Assembly (NCBI GenBank): GCA_036925085.1
Contig: JAUPFP010000040.1
Span: 124,001 to 188,000, forward strand
Length of the DNA stretch: 64,000 bases
Reading direction: 5' to 3'
From: Brachycybe producta
Lineage: Eukaryota > Arthropoda > Diplopoda > Playtdesmida > Andrognathidae
Shown one piece after another: positions 18,917 through 31,300 of the stretch. The first letter of the stretch is position 1; every line of letters starts with the position of its first letter. A program made the translations under genes and the position numbers. The notes under the pieces are model-generated. The model was given only the letters and a program-made list of their open reading frames with translations, had not been told where the DNA came from and did not search any database.

Positions 18917-19277
18917 CGATGAATTGGTGGCGTCACTACTTTCTTCAGCGCCAGTAAAAATGAAATGCAAGTGTGGAAACCCCTTACTGGCGTGCAAAAT
19001 TTCGAATGCATGCACAGATCGAAAAAGGCTGTATCCTTCTAGCTTTTCTTGCGCCAGTGAAAGTCAACTTTGCAAGTGTAAATATTCTATGTGCGCCAGT
19101 TGCATGTTTTATTTGTGCACACCACCTGTTCGATTTAAATTGGGTTTTTTTTTCTTTCTTTCTTTCTGTTTGTTTAGAAATGACAATTGGCGACATAAAC
19201 TACTAGCATTTCACGTGTAAACCGTTACTGGCGTGAAAGTTCAACTGGCGTTTAAACTGGCGCCACCAATTGCACCC
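18917..19277. mobile_element. MITE with repeated ACTGGCG motifs, directly upstream of copy 2
   Basis: The ends are inverted: GATGAATTGGTGGCG on the left and CGCCACCAATTGCA on the right. ACTGGCG or its complement CGCCAGT occurs at least six times inside. The right end stops about 59 bases before the ATG of transporter copy 2, just before the conserved leader 'attgagaagaa' shared with copies 3-6. It has no coding capacity. Confidence 0.6.
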
Positions 19278-19335
19278 AGCACTACATTGAGAAGAACCTA
19301 AAGAATTTCAAAAGCTACAAAAATACATACTGTAA

Positions 19336-22300
19336 ATGGAAAGTCCTGCAGAAAAACCTTTGCAGCTTTTGGCTGTTGGTGACTACGTTGTGATCGGAGC
19401 GATGGTTCTAGGTTCGACCGCGGTTGGAATTTACCATGGAATTACGAAAAAGAAACAATCTTCGCCCTTCGAGTATTTTCTTGCAGGACGGAAGATGACT
19501 TTGATTCCTGTGGCATTGTCGGCTTTTGCAACCGTAATGGCACCGAGCACCATGCTAGGAGTATCTACGGAGTCTTACAACTTTGGCATGCAGATAGGAT
19601 TATGGTGCATTATGGAAATTCTAGTTGCCTTTATTCTAAATTGGATTTTTATTCCTGTCTATTATAAAATTGGCTCGTTAAATGTTTATAAGGTGAAACT
19701 ATACACATCGAAAATGTTGCTTGTAGTGCAAATTACTAACTTTAACACAGATTTACAGATTTATTTATTTTGTTTTCGTTCCTACACCAGATACCGCGCC
19801 CACGTGGCTATTATGTTTTATGGGAAGTCGCTGCGGTTTTGAGAAAATTTATATTTTTCAAGCGAACGTTTGTCAGGAGAAACATTACGAAAAAAAAAAT
19901 TCAAAAGTGTTTTAGAAACTAGAATATAGTTGGTGATAATGCTGAAAGTATTTTCATGATGATATCTTTCAAAATAAACTTTTTAATGACAGTTTGAAAA
20001 TAGCGATAATAGTTTTTCATGAAATTTCAGTGAACAGACCAAAAAAACGCGTCATTTTTCAAACTGAACTATAAAATGTTTATTTTTTAATATATTGCAG
20101 TAAAAAAAACTTTTTAGCACTTTAGCCATTCTAGTTTTGAAAACAATTTGAAATTTTTCATAATGTTGTTTCTAAAAAAAAAACGTTCGCTTGACGTTTT
20201 TGCGTCTAAATTATACAAAAAAAAACGTCTATGAAGCATAGCATTAGCTACAGCAGCGGCGCCATCCGGTGGAATAAAAGCAAAAAAAAAATCTGTAAAG
20301 CCACCGTAAATAATTTTGTTTTTCAATTACTTTACAGTTTCTTGAAGTTCGCTACAATAGGAAGACAAAGAATGTGGTCACGACCGTGTCGATGTTTCGA
20401 ACAGTCTGTTCCAACTTTTCATCGTATAGTAATATAGAGAAATTAGCTATTTAGAAAAATTAGCTTTTTGGTTTTCTGCTAGCCTCGGTACACAGCCCTT
20501 TTGCTGTATTGTTAGCTTTTGGCAGGCTTTAGATTCTCGTCAAACCTAACTATTGTTTTTAGGTGGAGGTTACTAGTAGACTAAATAGCTGATTTTTAAA
20601 TAGCTACTTTTTCTACGATAAAAAATGGCAAATATTTTATCTGCATTACTGTTAACAGATGCTGGAAACTAGTAATGGCATGTTTGGAATGGCATTAGCT
20701 TTGAGCGGAGGTATGAAGTTCTGTTGCAATGATGGTAATTTTTTTTTAACATTTTTATTTCCAAACTGCAGTTACTAATGTTAGCCATTGGATTATCACT
20801 GCGAGTGTCATTGGAATCTGCATTCTTTACACAACAATTGTAAGTTCGTGTTGTAATTGTTGAGATTTTATAAAATAAGTACTTGAATCACATTTTACGT
20901 GGTAGAGACTTCTCTTCACCTAATGAGTCCATTCACTATGCCCAATGGCGTGTTTATTATCTGTTGAGGCCCCCTAGGTGCTGTGGGGTTTCGAGGCCCC
21001 TAGGTGATGTGGGGTTTCGAGGCCCCTAGGTGATGTGGGGTTTCGAGGCCCCTAGGTGATGTGGGGTTTCGAGGCCCCTAGGTGACGTGGGGTTTCGAGG
21101 CCCCTAGGTGACGTGTTTACATTTTTTCTCCATTGTTTTATTTATTGCATAAACTCATTCTTAAAGAAAATTACGAATTAATTATTACAAATAATATATA
21201 CAATATTCAAATATCTAGTCAAGTGCATGTGTCATTGGCCGCCTTTCCGCGTCCCGGGCGAGTACGTGCCTGACTATATCTTATGTTAATGTAAGACAGG
21301 AATATCTTTATATAATGTTGTAATGTACGTAAGCCCTATGTTGCCACTAAATTCCATTGAAGGGAATTCCACACTAGGAGAACTCAGTTTAGAAATAAAT
21401 ATGAATACATTATTTTTAACTTTATATGAGTGGAGAGCGGAGAGTGTCTAGGACAGTGTTTATTAAACTGTGGTTCCTCGGTGGTGTGCCAGGTGGTTCG
21501 CACACGAGACCATAGAGAGAAAATATTTTCACACTGGCAAAAATTTGTAACTGTCAGAAAAAAAAAAACATTAGTTTGCTAAGTCTACCTGCAAAATAAG
21601 GCTCAATCTTGGCACACAGACTACATTTGAAACACTTTTCGACTGCGAAATGAATTGGGTAGTTGCCAAAACCGACCTCCTTGTGGTTTTTTCCATAGAA
21701 AATACAATGCACAACCACAGCCCAAACACCTTCGACTTAATTTTGCAGTCAAGATGCAGGCCTTATCACTCCACACTAAATACTAGAAATTACTTTTTTT
21801 TTTTGAAATTCATATTTATTAAGATATTTTGTTAATTAATTTGTTATCGTGCAGGGTGGTATGAAAGGAGCGATGTGGACAGATGTCATTCAGGCGGTTG
21901 TGATGGTTATAACCTTTTTAACCATCATCATCATAGGCTGTATCTATGTAGGTGGTGTCGGAGTTGTGTGGCAGCGGAGTTACGATTCCGGAAGACTCGA
22001 CATCTTCGAGTAAGTACAAAATTCCGAACAACTTTCGATCGAGATTTGGATAAAAAGTGACCATTGATTATAATTACTTTGAACAGCTTTAGTACGGATC
22101 CAACTGCGCGAAACACATTTTGGTCGTGTACATTGGGCTACTTCTTCTATCGTTTGACAAGTAGAAGTACATCACAGCTTATTCATCAGCGTTTTCTCAC
22201 TGCACCGACTATCGAAGATGCAAAGAGGTTTGAATTTGAATTTGAAAGATTACTCTGCAAGCAAGCAGCCAAGAAGGCCTTTGGCAGTAGGACAGAAGTC

Positions 22301-25300
22301 CAACTGCAGCAATTGAAATGTATTGTCAAAACTAAACAAATATGAACCCAAAGGGAAAACTAAACTTGTTTCAAAAACTACTACAAAACTACTACTTTTT
22401 TAAAAATGTAGCGAAAACGAAATTTAAAACTTGTTTTATAGTACATTGAGATGGTTTCTTAACTGCAAATAATTGAACATCTTTACTACTTTCTAATTTT
22501 GTTAATTAGCTTAATTAGAAAAATATCAATTACGCCAAATTATAATATTAGTGATTCGGCTACTTTTAGCAACACGTCACGAACTATTCTAATAAAAAAA
22601 AAGTTTACGTGAAAACTGTAAATTTTTTAATTCCACCTAAAAATCAAGGTGTCTTTATAGATATTTATTTTGCTTTTGTTTCTATGGACGGCGCCAATGC
22701 TGTGGCTATTGCTATGCTTCATAGAAATTCTTGTAAAATTTATCACCAAAAACGTCAAGCGAGCGTTTTTTTTAGATTTTTAGGTTTTTCCATTGACATT
22801 TTATGAAAAACTATTTTCATTTTTTTTTCAAATTGTCGTAAAAAGTTTATTTTGAAAAATAGCATCATAAGAATATTTTCAACGTTGCCACCAACTATTC
22901 TAGTTTCTAAAACACTTTCAATTTTATCGTAATATTTCTCCTGTGAAAAACGTTCGCTTTACTTGCGAGGAATAAAAATAAAATATCTATAGAGCCACCT
23001 TAATTATAAAAAGTAATTTTTTTTTCCGCAAAGGGGAAATATATTACAGATGGTCGTATTTACGTTCTCCTTATTTCTTATCCAAGTTATTGGACTCATA
23101 ATATATGCCAACTACTATACTTGTGATCCAATAAAGTCGAAAATGATCCGTAATGCAAATCAGGTAACCTTATAATTGCGTACGGATAAGATTTATATTT
23201 TTGGAAATCTTTAACAACTATTGATTAAAGCTTGCACCAAATTTTGTCATGGAAGTGATGGGTACCTATCCAATTTTACCAGGACTTTTTTTTGCTGGAT
23301 TATTGGCAGCTGTTTTAAGGTATATTCTATCTGAGCGCCTGGTTTCATAAATGTACAAATTTTCTATTTACGAATAATTTGTTCTAAAGCAGGATTTTCA
23401 ACTATCTTTTGATCAATTAAAATATCTTATATATTAGCTCGCAGCTTGGCTCTTGGAATAGCCTTGCCATTGTGTTTTTAACTATAGATGGGCCGAATCC
23501 TAAATTTTCTCGAACCCTAAAAGGTTCTTGAATCTCTCGAGTCTTCCGAATCTCGAATCTTTCGAATCCTTCCTATAAGAATCTTATATTATTCATTAAG
23601 AAGATACAAATAAATGAAATAATATTAAATATTAAATTATTGATAATAAAAAAACACAATGTGGCACTCAAGGGTCAGGCCACAAGGTGGTGATATTGGT
23701 GATCCGGGTACAACACCGAAATTGCAATAATCGCCAGTTTATTTGTTAGTGAATGCTTCTATTGGACATCAATGGAGTTAAAACTAATTTTACCAAAATT
23801 TTTAAGTTTTTTTTGGGTGGGGGTTAGGATTCGAAAGATTCGAAAGACGAAAAAAGTGCGAAGATTCGAGTTTTCGAATCTCGAATATTGTTCAAGATGT
23901 GTGTGATTCAAGGATTCGAATGACCCATCCCTAGTTTTTACCCTTAAGTGATTAAGGTATATTTATAGTTTCTAAAACACTTTCTAGTTTTTCTTAATTG
24001 CGCTTCTGAAGGACAAAATAATTGAACACCAACAAGGGGGCGACTGAACCTGATCCTAACCTAACCAAACCTAACCTAACAATGTGTTTATTACATTTTG
24101 GCGGTTATTCAGTTTGGCGGTTATTCAGTTTGGCGGTTATTGAGTTTGGCGGTTATTCAGTTTGGCGCTTGTTCCATTTGGCTTTTATTCAGTTTGGCGT
24201 TTGTTCCATTTGGCGCTTATTCAGTTTGGCGTTTGTTCCATTTGGAGCTTATTCAGTTTGGCGTTTGTTCCATTTGGCGCTTATTCAGTTTGGCGTTTAT
24301 TCAGTTTGGCGTTTGTTCCATTTGGCGTTTATTCAGTTTGGCCTTAGTTCAGATTGGCGCTTGTTCCATTTGGCTTTTATTCAGTTTGGCGTTTGTTCCA
24401 TTTGGCGCTTATTCAGTTTGGCGTTTGTTCCATTTGGAGCTTATTCAGTTTGGCGTTTGTTCCATTTGGCGCTTATTCAGTTTGGCGTTGTAACACCCTG
24501 TAAATCGTGATCCCGCCAAAACCATAGCCTGGGGGGTAAACAACTCTCAACCGTCCCTCCCTCCTCTCTGACTCACCTTTCTGACTCATGCCCCAGTGGC
24601 GGATTGATACATAAAGGACCATGGTCACTTGGACCTGGTTACACCTCGCAGGTGTACACAGGTCCAAGGTATAAAAGGACCATGTTCCTCTTTGTTCCTC
24701 AGTTCTTTCCTTTGCCTGTTTTTGCGATACATTCCAAATCATGGGCCTGAGGATTTCCAGTTAGTATTTTACTATTCACCCTTGTATCTGTACTTCTTAC
24801 AAGGAATGAATAAAAGTGTTGTAATAAGAAGTAGCGTTGTCTCTATGTCTTTATGCTAATAACTTCTCTTCAGAGGCCGGAGGTTTCATAGGGCAGGAGC
24901 TATACGATTCTCAGCAGCTACAACATCTTCTCTAGTCGGAATACCGATGGAGAAGATGTATATCAGCATCAACCGGAAGAGAGAGAGATGGCCGCCACTC
25001 TCCTGCATTGATTTCACCCCCATGCAGAAGAGTGACTTCAATCTATCTCCATCCAGCTCTCTCTACAGCTCGGATCTTCTCTGTGCAGGTGTCATACTGC
25101 TCAGAGAAGAAACGAAAAGTAGAAAATGTCATCTAAAGGTTGGTAATAAAATATTGGTTGATGTCAAAAGCTCACATTTGGTGGAGGTGCGGGGTATAGC
25201 TCCATCTGCCTTCTCCGACCTGTAAACAGAAGCCGTCCTTTGTCCTAAGTCTCGTGATTGTGCCTCACGAGGCTTCGTCCGTCCTTTCTATGTTGGAGCC

Positions 25301-28300
25301 ACGTATGGAGACCCTCGATAGCGTCAAAGTCAACCGCGTGGCGCCTGTCTGTAAAACCGCGTATGGAGACCCTCGATCACGTCAAAGTCAACCGCGCGGC
25401 GTCCTTTGTGTTGGAACCACGTGTGGAGACCCTCGATAGCGTCAAAGTCGACCACGTGGCGCCTTTGTAAAACCGCGTATGGAGGCCCTCGATCACGTCA
25501 AAGCCAACCGCGCGGCGTCCTTTGTGTTGGAACCACGTATGGAGGCCCTCGATAGCGTCAAAGCCAACCGCGTGGCGCCTTTTTATGTTGGGATCATGTA
25601 TGGAGGCCCTCGATCACGTCAAAGCCAACCGCATGGTACCGTTTTTGTGGAATCGCGAAAGAGACTTGTGGCTACACACACCACGTGTCGACCGCGCGAT
25701 TCTGTGTCCTGTCCTTAGAGACACGTGGGAACGAACTTTTGTCTGCTGACCGCTTAGCACTCGGAAAGTGGACAACCGTTTGGACACACGTGTTTCCGTC
25801 CGTGTTTTTGTATTTCATGTTTCCATTACAATCACCCACTGTCACCTTCACTCTTCTTTAATTTTCAAAGTGAAACCCACACCACGTGGGCAACACTTTA
25901 AACAAATTCTTCTTACTCTCCGAGAGGAGTTTGCAGTCTCATTATGAGATGAGCAAACAAATCTCATCTACTAATCTATTCATCTATTAATAGGCTTTTA
26001 AAGGACGTGTGTGTCTTTTAAAATGTCCTATTATCTTCACTCTTCATCTTTAATTTTCAAGCAAGATTCTCCCTAGCTCTATTTCATTGTTAGGGGGCTT
26101 ACAAGCTTAAAACACACTTTTTCTAGCCACGTGGGACTTTCTTGTCCCCCCTTTTCTTTGTTCTTTGTTTTTACACTTGTGTTTCCCTTGGGACCCTCTA
26201 TGTCCCAAGTCATGTTCTTCAATTTCTTCATCATCATCACCTCAATGCATCATCACATGAACTTTCTCCATTGGACAACACTGAAGCCCGGCCGCCATCT
26301 TGGATCGACCGGACACTCTTCAAAAAGCGCCAACGGAGCGGTTTTTCGCTCCATGTGACTCATTGTTGTACCTTCTCTCATCTTTTTGTGTTCTCTTCTC
26401 TTCTCTTCTCTTCCAGAGGATTGCACTCACGCGCCCCCTGGCGGAGTTCCTCTTGTTAGAGAAAACTTCTCTTTTTCTTTGAATTTTCTCTCTTTTTGTG
26501 TCTTTCTCCTGGCCACCATAAAAACGTGCCCCGGAGGAACTTTTCAATCATCAATTTTTGGACATTGCAATAAACTGAACCGGAAGTGGCCACCTCAGCG
26601 CCACCTACGGACTTCTTCCTTCTACTCAACATAGTCCCTCACTGGGCACTGACTCTGTCTTTTCATCCAGAGCCATCCAGCAGTGAGGACTCAAAATTTC
26701 TCCAGTCTGAACATTTCTTCTGGTTCACCAAGTATTTATCTTGTTGAACACACTTCAATTTCTACACTGTTTTACTGTTTTAATAAAACTAAATTGAAAC
26801 TTTTGATGTGCGGGCACCGCACCTAAGTTTTAAACTTTCAAAGTAAAACAGCTTTCTTTTCTTGCTTCTTAGGAGAGTTCAGCCATCTTGAACTTCTCCT
26901 TTGTTTGTGCATTTAAAAAGTTCAGCCATCTTGAACTTTTTGTTCTTTGTGTGTTCTTCACACACACACTCTTCATTCTTGTTTCTAAGTAAAACTAAAA
27001 GTGCGGGCACCGCGCTCTAGCTTTACTCTTCGTATTGCTTTCCTCTTCTTCAGGCAATTGCAATACACTTTCATTTCTAATTCACTTTCCGCAGTGCAAT
27101 CTTGATTGGGTGGTGTACCACGCTCGAGGTTGTATTGTACATCTGCTGTTTCTTTATTGAGGTTTTTGGAATTCTCGTAACCTCCACGTGGTCGCCAAAT
27201 ACCACGTGTCGAGAGAGATCCTTCCAAAATCTGACGCTCAATAAAGAACTCACGACGCCACACCAGTTGGGAACCAAAACTCATCACACGCCCAACTGAG
27301 AACACGATCAACCCGACACAACCATCACCACACTAACGGAGTGAACGGCCACTTCGTTATACACGTCACAAGCTTAGGTAATCTATCGTTACTCAGTGTA
27401 TAAGAGTACGATAGTGTCGGTTGCCGACAAGCACTAAATTGCCAACGCGCAGTGACATCACCGACCTACAACTTCACGAACTGAACGAGTCCCATCATAC
27501 TGGAACCCGAAAGTATAGCTCAGAGTGTACTCGAGAACCCTCGGAGCTGCACACAACGACTTGGACTTCGCCGGACTCGTTCGTCACCGCACATTCACAT
27601 TACACAAGCCACTTCATTAATCATGGCTACCTCACACGACAATACGGGGTCCCTGTCTGATCACCAGGGTTCGCACGAAGATCTGTTGGAAGTACCCGTG
27701 ACTACTGATGTGACACCACCGCCGCGGCCGACTGGGGCCGAGTTTGACCACCTGTCACAACAAGTGGCTGCACTCTCGACTCGTATGTCTCAGTTCATAG
27801 ACGACCGATTCACACCGAATCGACCGACTACACCACGGCGGACAACACGCACACACCGACTTCGCGACGATGACTCGGACGCCTCTTCAGCCCCCTATGT
27901 TGGCTACAGAGAGCGTCACGATCGTTACGAAAGACATTACACACCGCACACACGTCATCTACCGCGTAACCCTGACTGGCAACAACAAGGGCAGTCAGAT
28001 GATCCGCGTCACAGAGATGAGCGTGCGGAAATACCGATCACGACACGTGCTGATTCTCCTCACTCGCTTGTCCGGGTTGCACGTAGCGGTCGCCGCTCGA
28101 CACCCCCGGAGCAACAGCCTAGCCAAGGAGCGACACAAGGCACTTCAGTTTACGCGCCACGTTTTCCACCGCAAGGGGTAGGTCTGATGCCGGCTGGAAT
28201 GTCAAACGTCCAGGATGGCATCTATCGACCAACCCCCAGAGAACCCTCCGTGGAAGAATTCAATAAGAAATACAGCGGTCGCCACCCAGCCGACTCAATC

Positions 28301-31300
28301 CAAAAATTCAACGGATTGACAGGTTTCCGTCCCTTCCTGGAAGAATTCGAGGAAGTAGCACACCTGTACGGTTGGAAAGACCACCACAAGGAGGAATACA
28401 TCACGGGGTGTTTCACTGGGGCCGCCCGCACGTGGCTGAGTAAACTGAGGTATGAGCTTCAGGACATTCCTTGGCCAGCACTGAGAGTACAGATGGTAGA
28501 TACGTTCGGGAAGCCGAACGAACTGGCCATCTTGGAGAAAAAGTATACAGAGATGCTCCAGAAGGAAGGTGAGAGTACACAAGCTTTCATCTGGGAGTTT
28601 ATGATACTCGGCGACCGAGTTTACCCGCAACTTGACGATCAGCTGCGTATAAGCCAGTTGCGCCGCGCTCTACATCCCACCATACAGAACGCCGCGCATC
28701 ACGCATCTACGACGTCGTTCAAGGACTTCGCAAACGCCGTCCTCAATATGGAGGTGGTCTTGCTGTCCTTGGATAAATGGCCGACGGAACCGAAACCCGC
28801 AGCTGATTCACAGTCGGGTAAAGGAGCATCGAAGACCGACCAGGAGCCGGCGGCAGCCGCCAGCCCTAAAGACAAAACACACCGGTCTAGGCATGATAAA
28901 AAGCCTAGTCAGACTGCTGCCACCAATTCAAACCGACACTCTGCAGCGGACACCCAACCAGAGACCACTCGCACGTTCGACAAGAGTAAGTCGACGTGTT
29001 ATAATTGTGGCAAATTGGGGCATTTCGTCCGTGAGTGTCGGCAACCAAAGAAGAAGGTTGCAATCAAGCAGTTTGGAGAGCCGGTTACCGACTATGACAT
29101 CAAAGGAGAGGTGCCTGAAACGGATATCATCACCGAAGACGGCGTTGAGTTTGCTCTAATAAGAGTGGCGGGACAAATCCGCCGGATTCCTCTTCCAGCA
29201 GCAGACTCAGCCGCCGGAGCGCCTACTCCTGATAAACCCGACAACGACAGTTCTGACGACTCTGAAGATATACCAGTCAAGGTGCTCGACCGGGCTCCTG
29301 CACATAAATGGACCCCGGACGATCTAATCGTTTGGCAGGACACGCTCGACGTCCTTAAACAATCCGTCAAGGAGATTGGGTGCCGTGAAAATAAAACAAT
29401 AGCCATCATGGCTCCCGGAACCCAATCGCCGACGAAGGGCCACTCCTGCTGCCGAAGACTAATGACAACGGTGTATGAGCAGCTGGTAAGCAGCTGTTCA
29501 CCTCAAGAAGTCGGAGACTATGATGCCAGCGACAAGAACCCGCGCATCGCCGTCACGATCAACGGAAAGAGTATACGGATGCTCGCGGACACCGGAGCTA
29601 CGGGCAGCGTTATCACCATTGAACTCGCGCAGGAACACAAGTTCGAAATCGAGCCTGTGTTAATCCCACCCAACATTCAGGGTGTGGGAGGCCAAAGGAT
29701 CACCGTGGTGGGGCGACTCGCCGCGACGGTCCAGCTAGGCCCCCACGCTGTGCGAGGGCACTTACTAGTGATTACCGGCCGGCACGAAGCCATCTTAGGC
29801 CGAGATCTAGGCCGGGCTCTGCACTTAGCTGTGTCCATGACAACAAACAAAGTATACGTGGAGGACGATCTCTTCGAATCCACACTCCGACAAAAATGCA
29901 TTGAAGCACACATCGGATGGGCTCTGGGAGAAACTTCCGTAGAGGCCCCTGGCAAATCTGCCAGCACCTCTAAGGAAAACCTCGAAACTCCACCCCGTAA
30001 GTGACGACGAAAGCAACGGCCACCCACGCTGTCAAGAAACCAAACGCGACGAAAATAAAACAATAATTCACCAGTGTTTATTTCATGACTATGGAAATAA
30101 ACACCAGCAACCATCAAATATCAACAATAGAAGAGCGGGAGGAATTTAAGAAACAACTGAGGACAGTTGTCAAGAGGTGGGGGAGGGGATAAAAGGAACC
30201 CCCCAACGAATAAACAACCCCACAGCATCAACAACCCCTCTAAACACTCTCAAATAACTCCCAAAACTCTACAAAATTCACACAACTTTAATTTTTGAAA
30301 CACTTCTAAACTTTTCAACATGGCCGCCAATATTTACATATTGGCAACCATTTCAAACATGCAATAAACTACACCGGAACCACGTGGCCTTCACAAACAA
30401 CTGTCAACCACGTGGTACACCTGGGAAAAACGCCGAAGGCTAGTCAAGGACGTTCAGAAGAAAAATCAAGAGCCATAAAAGGGTCAGCAAAAGAAAAACA
30501 CCGTGCTCCCCTTTATTATGGACGAACGTCATTGACCATGCTGTTGACAGTAGAAGGATAGAAACTTCAAAGAGACAATTGCTCTGGGGGCCAGACCAAT
30601 GCACTGGGACTTCAAAGAAAAAAAACGAACAACAAAAACTGCTGGCCATAAACAAATAAAAAAGGAAGAAAATCAGTTTTGAAGATTTTGTGAGAGCGGA
30701 CACCTTCAATTAAAAAATAAAATTGAAGAACCTGTCACCCTCTCAATTAAGATCGAATTGTGGGACACCAACTCCTGCCCCACTCCCCCCTAAAAATAAT
30801 AACAAACAGCAAGGTACATTAGTAACCTTGCTGACCTATTCTTTCCAAAAAAGGCATTAAGGAAAAGAAGGGGAGAAAGTTAATGGGCAACTTCACACCT
30901 CGGTGTGAAATAAAATAACGGCCCTTCCCCCTCGAGATTCCTTAGTCCTTTTGTTTATCTAAAAATAATAAACAGGACCGACTCTGATAAGAATTAGATC
31001 AACACCTCTCACATCTAATATCGGTGGGACAACCCCCACCCCCAATAAATAAAGTCGTGAAGAAACCAATTAGAGTAAGGTGTCTTATTCTAAAAGGGGC
31101 CGGCCCTTCTAACTTTTAAAATTAAATAAGAAAGTGACCAAACTTGGTCAATTACCACTCGATTTGCTCTCTTCAAAGAAGCACTCGTTTTTGTTCATCT
31201 CTTTATGCTCGATCTTCTTCAATCATCAAATCTTCAATCTACTTCTGTGCCAAGTTCCAAATTTTAATTTCGAACTTCTTCAGTTTTGTTGTCAATCCAA

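Noticed and set aside
21478-21650. hAT element starting CAGTGTTTATTAAACTG after GTCTAGGA
   Set aside because: The left end and flank look hAT-like but I could not find a matching right end or second copy of the flank, so it is not listed as a feature.
24022-24510. Long open frames of LFHLAFIQFG-type repeats
   Set aside because: They are produced by the 16-bp minisatellite read in several frames; no start context, splice sites or composition of a real gene.
25254-25749. ORFs in the leader of element 2
   Set aside because: They arise from the ~60-bp tandem repeats, lie in several frames at once and resemble no protein.
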